Source: Rheinheimera sp.
Lineage (GTDB): Bacteria > Pseudomonadota > Gammaproteobacteria > Enterobacterales > Alteromonadaceae
NCBI RefSeq assembly: GCF_030690345.1
Contig: NZ_JAUYGV010000006.1
Span: 1,240,001-1,304,000 of the forward strand
DNA length: 64,000 nucleotides
Reading direction: 5' to 3'
Shown: in pieces, positions 53,121 to 62,900 of the stretch
Numbering within the stretch: the first letter of the stretch is position 1
How the letters are laid out: the number at the start of each line of letters is the position of its first letter
Position numbers and translations under genes: made by a program
The notes under the pieces: model-generated
The model's input: the letters and a program-made list of their open reading frames with translations, nothing else
Databases searched by the model: none
Told to the model about the DNA's origin: nothing

Positions 53121-53828
53121 ATGGGATCAGTCAGTGCCGCGGTGTCGCAGGGCTATGTGCGTTTTGCCGGCTGCTGTTATTTGTTAATTATCGGTTTAGG
53201 TTTGTATGCTGAAACACAAGTGCGTGGCAGCCTGGTTGTTGCCGGCGATGCCATAGCAACCGCAGCGCAAATTGGCGCGGCCCAGACGTTTTGGCGCAGC
53301 GGCATCGTTGCCGATCTGTGTATGCAGCTGTTGGACATCCCGATAATTGTGCTGTTTTATCTGCTGTTTAAGCCGGTTAATGCCGCGCTTAATCTAATGG
53401 CTACTGCGTTTAACCTGATGCAAACCGCGGTGCTGGTGGCCAATAAACTCTGCCTGGTGCTGCCGTTGCTGCTGTTAAGTGGCGCGGCGTATTTAAGCGC
53501 GTTTTCGCCGGAGCAGCTAAGCGCGCTGTCGTACACGGCAATACGGCTGCATAGCTATGGTTTTGCCATTGGTTTGCTATTTTTCGCGCTGGCCTGTGTT
53601 ATCCGCGGCTATCTGATTATTAAATCGCAGCTATTCCCGAAAATACTGGGCCTGATGCTGGGCCTGGCCGGTGTCTGTTATCTGGTGAATACCCTGGCAC
53701 TGCTACTTGCACCTGATTTTGCCGCTATGTTATTCCCATGGATCATGCTGCCGGTGTTAGTCGGGGAGTTATCGCTTAGCCTGTGGATGATAGTAAAAGG
53801 CGCAAACGTTAACGGGCCGGCACAATGA
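53121..53828 (+). CDS. DUF4386-type membrane protein
   Basis: A 235-residue inner-membrane protein with about six hydrophobic helices. The start GYVRFAGCCYLLIIGLGLYAE, then VADLCMQLLDIPIIVLFYLLFKPVN and FPKILGLMLGLAGVCYLVNTLALLL match the DUF4386 family, whose function is unknown. The stop overlaps the next gene's ATG (ATGA), so the two are coupled. Confidence 0.85.
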   Translation: MGSVSAAVSQGYVRFAGCCYLLIIGLGLYAETQVRGSLVVAGDAIATAAQIGAAQTFWRSGIVADLCMQLLDIPIIVLFYLLFKPVNAALNLMATAFNLMQTAVLVANKLCLVLPLLLLSGAAYLSAFSPEQLSALSYTAIRLHSYGFAIGLLFFALACVIRGYLIIKSQLFPKILGLMLGLAGVCYLVNTLALLLAPDFAAMLFPWIMLPVLVGELSLSLWMIVKGANVNGPAQ

Positions 53829-54373
53829 GCGCCTACCGGGTTTCACTGTGGTTGCCGCTGGTAGCCTTGCTGTTGGCAGCTATGCATCTGACGATAGAAT
53901 ATTTTTCAGCCGGGGTACAAAGCCATCATTTATTGAATGACGCCACGTTGCCGGCTATTTCAAACTGGTTTGAACTTATCACTTTACCGCTGCTGGGCTT
54001 AGCGCTGGCAACCTATGCGCAGCGCCAACCGGCGCATATAGCGCGCCTGGCGACAGTACCGGTCAGCTTATTGCCGGGGCTTATCGGCGCTGCCTGCTAC
54101 GGTGCGGTGTTCGCCGCCAGTTTTGCACTGGGTTATATGACACTAACCACGCTGCTGTTTTTCGGTTTACTGCCCTGTGCCGTGTTGTTTCCGCTTTACC
54201 GGCTGCACTATATCAGCGGCTTTGTGGTGGCGATGACATTCACTTTCGGCGGTATTCTGCCGCTGATGATAGCTGCCGCGTTAGCGCTGCTGTCCTGGCT
54301 TAGCCGTTTTGTTATTGCAACTGTGGTAGCAGGTTGGCGTAAATACCGTATCAAGCCAGCACAACCGCTATAA
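53825..54373 (+). CDS. Multi-helix membrane protein of unknown function
   Basis: A 182-residue inner-membrane protein with five or so hydrophobic segments (about 8-25, 46-66, 78-105, 110-125 and 135-165). The ATG overlaps the DUF4386 stop, so they are made together and probably act together. I recognise no family. Confidence 0.65.
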   Translation: MSAYRVSLWLPLVALLLAAMHLTIEYFSAGVQSHHLLNDATLPAISNWFELITLPLLGLALATYAQRQPAHIARLATVPVSLLPGLIGAACYGAVFAASFALGYMTLTTLLFFGLLPCAVLFPLYRLHYISGFVVAMTFTFGGILPLMIAAALALLSWLSRFVIATVVAGWRKYRIKPAQPL

Positions 54374-54535
54374 CGCGCGATTTAAATTCTTTGTGGTGAA
54401 AGGTTGTAAAGCAGCTTAGCGGATAGTGGGGCTAAAGCAAACGGCGCTGTTTAAAGGCAAAGATTAAACCTCAGGCTACGCCAGCCTAATCACGCATTGC
54501 GATAAACTCAGCCAACTTGCAAACTCTGGTCTGTT

Positions 54536-54573
54536 AACTATAGTTGACAATATTTATGGTGATAACTATAGTT
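54536..54573 (+). promoter_or_regulatory. Promoter of the RelE/HTH pair with two identical palindromic operators
   Basis: TTGACA at 54544-54549 and TATAGT at 54567-54572 are 17 bases apart, a near-consensus promoter. The palindrome AACTATAGTT occurs at 54536-54545 (touching the -35 box) and again at 54564-54573 (covering the -10 box), centres 28 bases apart. The toxin ATG begins at 54579, six bases after the -10 box, so transcription should start at or next to the A of ATG, giving a leaderless message. Confidence 0.8.
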
Positions 54574-54578
54574 CACGC

Positions 54579-54875
54579 ATGATTGAAATTCGAACAACTG
54601 ATGTCTTCAGAAAATGGTTTGACGGGCTAAAAGATCGGCGGGCAAAAGCCCGGATTCAGGCCCGAATAGATAGGGTAGAAATGGGGCATTTCGGTGATGT
54701 TGCCCCGGTTGGCGACGGTGTTAGTGAGCTGCGAATCTTTTATGGCCCTGGTTACAGGGTCTATTTCGTTCAAGCCGGTGACGTTGTTGTTATTCTGCTA
54801 TCAGGCGGCGATAAAAGCACTCAGCAAGCCGATATCGTCAAGGCCAAAGAGATTGCCAAACAAGTAGAGGTGTAG
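54579..54875 (+). CDS. RelE/ParE-family toxin (COG3657-type addiction-module killer)
   Basis: A 98-residue toxin-like protein with the family start MIEIRTTDVFRKWFDGLKDRRAKARIQARIDR, then GVSELRIFYGPGYRVYFVQ and LLSGGDKSTQQADI. The Arg/Lys-rich helices and the C-terminal strand are typical of this group, whose members inhibit translation or gyrase. It is placed before its antitoxin, the reverse of the classic relBE order but normal for this subfamily. No ribosome site is present and the promoter reaches the start codon, so it is likely translated from a leaderless message. Confidence 0.92.
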   Translation: MIEIRTTDVFRKWFDGLKDRRAKARIQARIDRVEMGHFGDVAPVGDGVSELRIFYGPGYRVYFVQAGDVVVILLSGGDKSTQQADIVKAKEIAKQVEV

Positions 54876-54878
54876 GTT

Positions 54879-55187
54879 ATGGCTATTAAAACCACGCGCT
54901 GGGACAGCGCAGAGCATTTAAAAACTGACGAAGATATTCAGCTATATCTTGAAGCCTGTATTGAAGAAGCAGGTGATGATCCGGCGTTTATCATCCATGC
55001 TTTGGGGGTGATCGCTAAAGCAAAAAATATGAGCCAGTTGGCGCGTGATACCGGCATCAGCCGCGAAGGTTTATATAAAGCCTTTTCGCCAGACGGCAAC
55101 CCAACCTTTGCCACTGTAGCCAAGGTTGCTAAAGCGCTGGGGCTGCAAATTACTGTGCAAACTATCAATCAAGCCCAGCCTGGTTAG
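54879..55187 (+). CDS. Antitoxin with XRE-type helix-turn-helix (COG3636-type)
   Basis: A 102-residue antitoxin. The N-terminal part (about 1-45) likely wraps the toxin (RWDSAEHLKTDEDIQLYLEACIEEA), and the C-terminal part (about 50-95, MSQLARDTGISREGLYKAFSPDGNPTFATVAKVAKALG) is the DNA-binding HTH. It starts three bases after the toxin stop with AGAGGT before the ATG. It should bind the two AACTATAGTT palindromes; that pairing is inferred. Confidence 0.92.
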   Translation: MAIKTTRWDSAEHLKTDEDIQLYLEACIEEAGDDPAFIIHALGVIAKAKNMSQLARDTGISREGLYKAFSPDGNPTFATVAKVAKALGLQITVQTINQAQPG

Positions 55188-55441
55188 CCCAGCTTGGGCT
55201 GACGGCTATCAATATCAGCACGGGGCTTTGCCGATTTAAATACTTGACGGTGTTTAAGTTTAAGGTAACAGTGGTATAACTATCGGGACTGGGCTACTGG
55301 AGATGGCAAAAGCACGTGCTGCCCTGAGGTTTTGTGCAAAAAACCTGCTTCCTTGTCAAAATGCAAACTATGAAAATCAATAAGTTAGCGTTATGCTATC
55401 ACTGTATATTACGGCGCAATATCATTCAGGTCTATTAGCTG
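55188..55441. other. Spacer between the toxin-antitoxin pair and the HEPN-like gene
   Basis: No gene is seen. AGCCCA (55187-55192) and TGGGCT (55196-55201) form a six-base dyad at the antitoxin stop that may act as a terminator. AT content rises from about 55340 towards the next gene. Confidence 0.4.
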
Positions 55442-56344
55442 ATGCATGAGATTTCTATTTATTCCTCTCGGTTGAAAAAGGTGAAGATTGAACAGGATAA
55501 ACTCCAAAAGTTAATTGATCACTGGCAGATCATCATGTCTACCTATGAGCTTTACCTGCAATATTCATTGGTTTGCTCTTCATTGGCAAACTTCAAAAAA
55601 TTAATGTATGCAAGGGCAATTGATTTACATGAAATGCCGGTAGAACAGCAATTTGTTACAAGCTCTTCGTTTATTGAAGCTGAAAACTCTACTATGCATA
55701 TGGTATCTTCTTTGCTCAAATTTACGGACTTACTGCCTTCTATCTACTCCAAATGTTTTCCTGAAAAACTTGATGTTTATGCTGAAACAACTACGGCTAT
55801 AAGTTCTATTTATAATGAGTCGAACAGAAAGTATATGTTTTTATACGAGCTTCGGAATGCTATTGTTCATAACAAAGTGCTAATTACTGTAAGCCATGGT
55901 GGATCAAAAAAATTAATATCTCCACATTCGTGCATCCAAATAGGATATTACATAGACTTTGAAAAGTTCTGTGGTAAGCATGTCACGAAAAAACATAAAC
56001 TTGCTAAGTTATTAGAAGCCAAAAATGAACTTTGCGACGAAAAAGGGCGCGTTGATCTTGCATTGATATTCACTGAAGTAATATCGGACTTATATCGAAA
56101 GCTTGTGGTGCCAATGCTCAAAGAACTTGAGCAACAGATCAATTTTTATAGTTCTGAAACTATAAAATACTTGGTTAATTCAGAGTTTATCAAAGAATCT
56201 GAACTTTCTTTACTTAATGTCGAATGTGAAAACCGATTGATTTATTCAACGTCTGTTCTTGGTCGTGTCCATGAGCTAAAGAAATCAATTTCATACCCAA
56301 TTAACGGGTTATGCATTTTGATTGCGCCTTCAACTATTAAATAG
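55442..56344 (+). CDS. AT-rich protein with a HEPN-like RNAIVH motif
   Basis: A 300-residue, mostly helical soluble protein of unknown family. The one recognisable motif is YELRNAIVHN at residues 136-145: R138 and H143 match the Rx4H signature of HEPN-domain nucleases, here inside a helix as expected. A coiled-coil-like start (RLKKVKIEQDKLQKLIDHW) precedes it and more helices follow. Codons are AT-rich, and the gene stands next to a toxin-antitoxin pair, so horizontal transfer and a defence role are plausible. No nucleotidyltransferase (MNT) partner is present. Confidence 0.6.
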   Translation: MHEISIYSSRLKKVKIEQDKLQKLIDHWQIIMSTYELYLQYSLVCSSLANFKKLMYARAIDLHEMPVEQQFVTSSSFIEAENSTMHMVSSLLKFTDLLPSIYSKCFPEKLDVYAETTTAISSIYNESNRKYMFLYELRNAIVHNKVLITVSHGGSKKLISPHSCIQIGYYIDFEKFCGKHVTKKHKLAKLLEAKNELCDEKGRVDLALIFTEVISDLYRKLVVPMLKELEQQINFYSSETIKYLVNSEFIKESELSLLNVECENRLIYSTSVLGRVHELKKSISYPINGLCILIAPSTIK

Positions 56345-56570
56345 CTAGCTCAGCCGCTGGCACTTTTACCCACTGAAAATGCCCACGCTGATATATCTTC
56401 GTTGACTTCGCATAAGAGCCCCCAGGGTCTTGCCTTTTGCCTTTGCTACGGAAGCGCGGGTGCTCATATCAAAGTCTTGGTATTATTATCTGCATAAACA
56501 ACCTGATTTGAGGTAACACCACCCTGACCAGCGTTGACAACCTGACCGGCTTTACCGGAGCTTTTAAAAA
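56345..56570. other. Spacer after the HEPN-like gene with a partial repeat
   Basis: No gene is seen. GAGCCCCCAGGG at 56416-56427 is repeated exactly at 58353-58364 inside the 58.3 kb element, so it may be a fragment of that family. Confidence 0.4.
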
Positions 56571-56945
56571 ATGCATAGCGACACCGTTAAACAGCAATTA
56601 ATTGCGTTGGAACAGCTACTGGTGCAGCCCGCCACCCGGTTGTCAGCGGAACTGCTAAACCGCTATCTGGCTGATGATTTTTATGAGATTGCCGCTACCG
56701 GCCGCTGTTTTGGTAAAGTTGATGTGCTTGAGCGTCTACCAGCTGAAGCGCCGCCTGTTATTACTCAGCAAGATTTTAACTGCAGAGTCTTGGCCGATGG
56801 CCTGGCGCAGCTGACTTACCGCGCAACGATACAGCGTGCAGAAAACGAAAGCCCGAGTTACTCGATGCGAAGCTCTATCTGGCGCTTTGATGGTGAAAAA
56901 TGGCAGATGGTTTTTCATCAGGGCACTGCTTGTGAGCCATTTTGA
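56571..56945 (+). CDS. DUF4440/NTF2-like protein
   Basis: A 124-residue cone-fold (SnoaL/NTF2-like) protein: LNRYLADDFYEIAATGRCFGKVDVLERL, then ISR-like strands YRATIQRAENE and SSIWRFDGEKWQMVFHQGT at the end. DUF4440 proteins bind small ligands or act as simple enzymes; no specific role can be given. It is a single gene. Confidence 0.83.
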   Translation: MHSDTVKQQLIALEQLLVQPATRLSAELLNRYLADDFYEIAATGRCFGKVDVLERLPAEAPPVITQQDFNCRVLADGLAQLTYRATIQRAENESPSYSMRSSIWRFDGEKWQMVFHQGTACEPF

Positions 56946-57087
56946 AATCGCTCTGAAAAAGTTAAAAGGGGCAGAGCAACATTAAGTAAGTTAAAGGCCT
57001 TTTAAACTAAAGTTTGTTTGCAGGAATGTTGTATTTTTGAGTGCAAATATTTAAAGTCGGAGGGTTGTAATACAAGGAGTAGCTGTT

Positions 57088-57708
57088 TTGGATATTAGCC
57101 CTGACTATAAAAACTACACATTAGAAGATTTATATAGTGCTGCCCGCTCAATAAATCAGGAAATGTTCCCGGAGCGAACTGCTCAAATTCATCAGTTGAT
57201 AGCAGAGAAAGAAGCAGAGTTAGCTGCAAATAGCTCAGCGCAGAACGATGCGGATAATACACTGGCGACAAGAACGCACCGGTTTTGGGGTGCCATCATA
57301 GATATGGTGTTGCAAATAATATGCACAATTCCTTTCTTCTGGTTTGTCGGCTGGGAGCGGCTGCAGCAGCTTACACCTTGGTTAATGTTGGCAGGTTTAG
57401 TGTATGGCGTTGCAGTGTATTTATTGTTGCATGGTTATCTGTTGCATAAATATGGCCAAACGATTGGTAAAGCCGAGTTTGGTATGCGGATTGAAACCTT
57501 AGATGGGAAACAGGCAACATTGTCGCATGTGATGTTGTGGCGTTATCTGCCAACAATTCTGTTTTCTTATGTGCCTGCGATAGGTCAGTTTCTGGCGGGG
57601 TTAGTCAATCCGCTGTTTATCTTTGGCAAAGAAAAGCGCTGCTTGCACGATTACATTGCCAAGACCCGGGTATCCTATATCTCTAATGCTGAAAGCATGA
57701 CTGAATAG
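57088..57708 (+). CDS. RDD-family membrane protein
   Basis: A 206-residue protein. A soluble, acidic N-terminal part (about 1-65) precedes an RDD domain (about 66-200) with RTHRFWGAIIDMVLQIICTIPFFW, KYGQTIGKAEFGMRIETLDG and KRCLHDYIAKTRV. The start is TTG at 57088 with AAGGAG eight bases upstream. It converges on rraA, whose stop is 16 bases away. Function is not known. Confidence 0.88.
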   Translation: MDISPDYKNYTLEDLYSAARSINQEMFPERTAQIHQLIAEKEAELAANSSAQNDADNTLATRTHRFWGAIIDMVLQIICTIPFFWFVGWERLQQLTPWLMLAGLVYGVAVYLLLHGYLLHKYGQTIGKAEFGMRIETLDGKQATLSHVMLWRYLPTILFSYVPAIGQFLAGLVNPLFIFGKEKRCLHDYIAKTRVSYISNAESMTE

Positions 57709-57723
57709 AAATGAACGCCCTGC

Positions 57724-58206
57724 TTACAGCAGGGCTTTAGTCGCCACCAACACGCCATTATTATCCGCATACACAAACTGGCTGGGGATAAAATCTACTC
57801 CGGCAAACGTCACTGTCAGGTTGATATCACCTAAATCGCGCTTGTCGGTTTTCATTGGGTGAATACCCAGCGCCTGCACGCCAAGTGCGGTTTGGCGTAT
57901 TTCGTCTATATCGCGTATACAGCCGTTGATAATAATACCCTCCCAGCCGTTTGTTGCCGCTTGCTCTGCTAGCATATCGCCCAAAAGTGCATGGCGCTTA
58001 GAGCCGCCACCGTCTACTACCAGCACCTTGCCGTTGCCCGGTGTGGCTACCAGTTGCTTTACCTTGGAGTTATCTTCAAAGCATTTAACCGTAACAATTT
58101 GCCCGCCAAAGGCGGTTTTGCCACCGTAGTTTTGAAAGATCGGCTCAGCTACACGAATGTAAGCCGCATGGGCGTCGCATAAATCGGGTAGGGTGAATGG
58201 GGGCAT
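57724..58206 (-). CDS. rraA: RraA family protein (ribonuclease E regulator / HMG aldolase-like)
   Basis: A 160-residue protein of the RraA fold. Motifs are TPDLCDAH-like ([15 protein letters not shown]), [53 protein letters not shown] and [12 protein letters not shown]. In E. coli the homologue binds RNase E and lowers its activity; other family members are aldolases. The short length and wording favour RraA proper. It is separated from gltD by the repeat element at 58251-58439. Confidence 0.95.
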   Translation of the reverse strand: MPPFTLPDLCDAHAAYIRVAEPIFQNYGGKTAFGGQIVTVKCFEDNSKVKQLVATPGNGKVLVVDGGGSKRHALLGDMLAEQAATNGWEGIIINGCIRDIDEIRQTALGVQALGIHPMKTDKRDLGDINLTVTFAGVDFIPSQFVYADNNGVLVATKALL

Positions 58207-58250
58207 GGTTGGATTCCTTTGGTATCGTGGTGCGTCGGGTTTTGCGTATA

Positions 58251-58439
58251 GCTCGAACCGGTTTGCCCGCTTTTTGAACCTGCAACCGGAAACGATAAAG
58301 CGAGATTAGGCTTACTCTAAGCTGACCGTTGAAGCCCCGGACGGGCTGAGACGAGCCCCCAGGGATGGGTTTACGGCGTGTCAGCGTGGGTAAGCCGGTT
58401 CGAGCATTTCTCCTGGGCTGACGGCTTAATCCCGCTTTA
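58251..58439. repeat. Intergenic element with crossed (pseudoknot-order) inverted repeats
   Basis: Arm A (58251-58268) pairs with A' (58388-58405); 16 of 18 bases match and the other two become G-U pairs in plus-strand RNA. Arm B (58296-58311) pairs with B' (58424-58439) over 14 of 16 positions. The order A-B-A'-B' means both helices cannot nest, as in a pseudoknot. Between them AGCCC at 58333-58337 pairs with GGGCT at 58343-58347. It codes for nothing visible. It could be a structured RNA, a mobile palindromic element, or overlapping remnants of two. Confidence 0.6.
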
Positions 58440-58442
58440 ACT

Positions 58443-58484
58443 GTCCGCTGCTGCAGATGGTAAAAGCATCAAGCAGAAGCGGAC
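58443..58484 (-). terminator. Possible terminator-like stem after gltD
   Basis: GTCCGCT at 58443-58449 pairs perfectly with AGCGGAC at 58478-58484, with further partial pairing inside (CTGC / GCAG). It lies 29-70 bases after the gltD stop on the minus strand. No T run is seen. Confidence 0.4.
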
Positions 58485-58512
58485 GTTACAACAGCTGTTT
58501 ATACTTCCAAGC

Positions 58513-59934
<1,422 letters not shown>

Positions 59935-62900
59935 CTACATCGCCTGAACCCGCAGCTCGGCTGACGAGCGTGCGCGGTGTCCCAGCAAGGTGTTTACATC
60001 GCTGGTTTTTGGTTTTACCAGCTTAAATTGACTTAAATAACGGTTAAAGTCGTTTAAGATCTTCTGCGCTTTTTCGCTGCCGGTTTCTTCTACGTGCTGG
60101 TGCAACAGGCTACGCAGGTGCTCCTGCAGTATCGGTGTGCTGACTTCTAACGCCTCTACCAGCTCGGGGTTTAACCGCAGCTCTAAATCGTTTTGCTCAT
60201 CGAGTAAATAAGCAAAGCCGCCTGTCATACCGGCACCAAAGTTCACCCCGGTACAGCCCAGCACCACAACCACGCCGCCGGTCATATATTCGCAGCAGTT
60301 ATCGCCGGTGCCTTCTACCACAGCTAAAGCGCCCGAATTTCGCACAGCAAAACGCTCGCCCACCTGGCCTGCGGCATACAGCCGGCCGCCGGTGGCGCCA
60401 TACAGGCAGGTATTGCCGGCAATGGTAAAACCGTTTTTGGCAAAGCTGGCGCCTTTGGCCGGGAAAATAGCCAACTGGCCGCCGGTCATGCCTTTACCTA
60501 CGTAATCATTGGCATCGCCCTGCAGCGACATATGCAGGCCACCGGCATTCCACACACCAAAGCTTTGGCCGGCGGTGCCGGTAAAGCGGATGCGGATAGG
60601 GTCGGTTGCCATGCCCTGGTTGCCGTGCTGGCGGGCAATAAAACCCGACAGCGCCGCGCCGACTGAACGGTCGGTATTGCGGATACTCAGGTTTAACCGG
60701 CCACCGCTTTTATGCAGTACCATTTGCTCGCAGCGTTTTACCAGTTCTTGGTTTAACTTGCCTTCGTCAAACGGTGTATTGTTTTGCACACAAAACAGCG
60801 CCTTGTCAGATTTCACGCCGCTGGCTTGCAATATCGGCGTTAAATCTAAGCGGGCTTGTTTTTGCGTTTCGCTGTCTTTTAGCGCCAGCAAATCGGTGCG
60901 GCCAATCAGTTGCGTTAGCTCAGTAACACCCAGCTGTGCCATCAGCTCGCGCACTTCAAAGGCCAAAAACTTAAAGTAGTTCATCACCATTTCCGGCAAG
61001 CCGGTAAAGTGATCGCGCCTAAGTGTGGCATCCTGGGTTGCCACGCCGGTGGCGCAGTTATTTAAATGGCAAATACGCAGGAACTTACAGCCCAGCGCCA
61101 CCATAGGGCCGGTACCAAAGCCAAAGCTTTCGGCACCTAAAATCGCCGCTTTAATCACATCAAGCCCGGTTTTTAAACCGCCGTCTACCTGCAGCCGTAC
61201 GCGGTCGCGCAGGCCGTTTTCGACTAAGGCCTGATGCACTTCAGCTAAACCTAACTCCCACGGGCTACCGGCGTATTTCACCGAAGTTAACGGGCTGGCA
61301 CCGGTGCCGCCGTCGTAACCGGAGACGGTGATGAGGTCAGCATAGGCTTTGGCCACCCCGGCGGCGATGGTGCCGATGCCGGGCTCCGACACTAGTTTTA
61401 CCGAGATCAGCGCCTGCGGATTCACCTGCTTTAAATCGAAGATCAGCTGGGCTAAATCTTCAATCGAGTAAATATCGTGGTGCGGCGGTGGTGATATCAG
61501 CGTTACGCCGGGCACCGAGTAGCGCAGCCGGGCAATTTCGGCGGTAACTTTTTCACCCGGTAACTGGCCACCTTCGCCGGGCTTAGCGCCCTGGGCCACT
61601 TTGATTTGAATAACTTCAGCATTCACCAGGTAATGCGGCGTTACGCCAAAGCGACCGGAGGCGACCTGCTTAATTTTCGAGTTTTTCTCGGTGCCAAAGC
61701 GGCGTGGATCTTCACCGCCTTCACCCGAGTTAGACCGCCCGCCGAGGCGGTTCATTGCTATGGCTAAGGCCTCATGCGCTTCCGGGCTTAAGGCTCCGAT
61801 AGACATCGCCGCGCTGTCAAAGCGAGGGTAGAGGTTTTGCTCGCTTTCTACCTGCTCCAGCGCCACCGGCGTGCTGCCCGCCAGCTTAAATAAGTCACGC
61901 AAATGCGCCACCGGCCGCTGGTTTACAATACTGCTGTACTGCTGATAATCCTCATACTTGCCCGAGCGCACGGCTTTTTGCAGTGTTTGCACCACATCCG
62001 GGTTGTAGGCGTGGTATTCGCCATCATGTACGTATTTTAATAAGCCACCGTGGTTTAGCGGCTTACGTTTTAACCAGGCTATTTTGGCCAGTTGCTGCAC
62101 GTCTTGTTCAAAGTCGCTAAAGCCAGCGCCGCCCAAACGTGAGGGGATATCAGCAAAACACAGCTGCATTACGGCTTTATCAATGCCGACGGCTTCAAAC
62201 AGGTTAGAGCAGCGATAGCTGGCCACTGTTGAAATGCCCATTTTCGACATAATTTTGTACAGGCCTTTATTGATGCCTTTACGGTAGTTCAGCACCGCCT
62301 GGCGTGCGGTGAGGTTAATCACGCCTTTTTCTACCAGTTGCTCTACCGTTTCATACGCCATAAACGGATAAATGCCGGTGGCACCTAAACCAATTAATAC
62401 CGCGAAATGATGTGAGTCACGCGCTGAGGCGGTTTCAACAATAATGTTCGAATCACAGCGCAGCTGAGCATTAACTAAGGCATGTTGTACCGCGCCTACT
62501 GCCATCGCCGCAGGAATGGGTAACTTGCCCTGCTCAATACGGCGGTCGGTTAACATTACCAGCACCACGTTGTTATCGCGCACGGCGCTGATCACATCGG
62601 CGCATAATTGCTCTACCGCTTGCTCAAGGTTAACGGCCGCCGGATCGAAGTTCAGCGAAAAAATCTGATGCTTGTAATACTTTTCATCAGCTTGTTTTAG
62701 CTGCTTTAAGTCGGAGTACATCATTACCGGCGATTCAAACTGAATACGTCTGGCGTAACCGGCAGTTTCTTTAAATACGTTATGCTCGCGGCCGATGCTG
62801 GTGGCCAGCGACATTACATGCGATTCACGCAGTGGATCGATTGGCGGGTTAGTGACCTGAGCAAACTGCTGGCGGAAGTAATCAAATAAGGTGCGTGGCT

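Noticed and set aside
55275..55400. Possible attC site before the HEPN-like gene (GTATAAC ... GCGTTATGC)
   Set aside because: The outer seven bases are complementary, but the inner boxes do not pair and no cassette-like site follows the gene.
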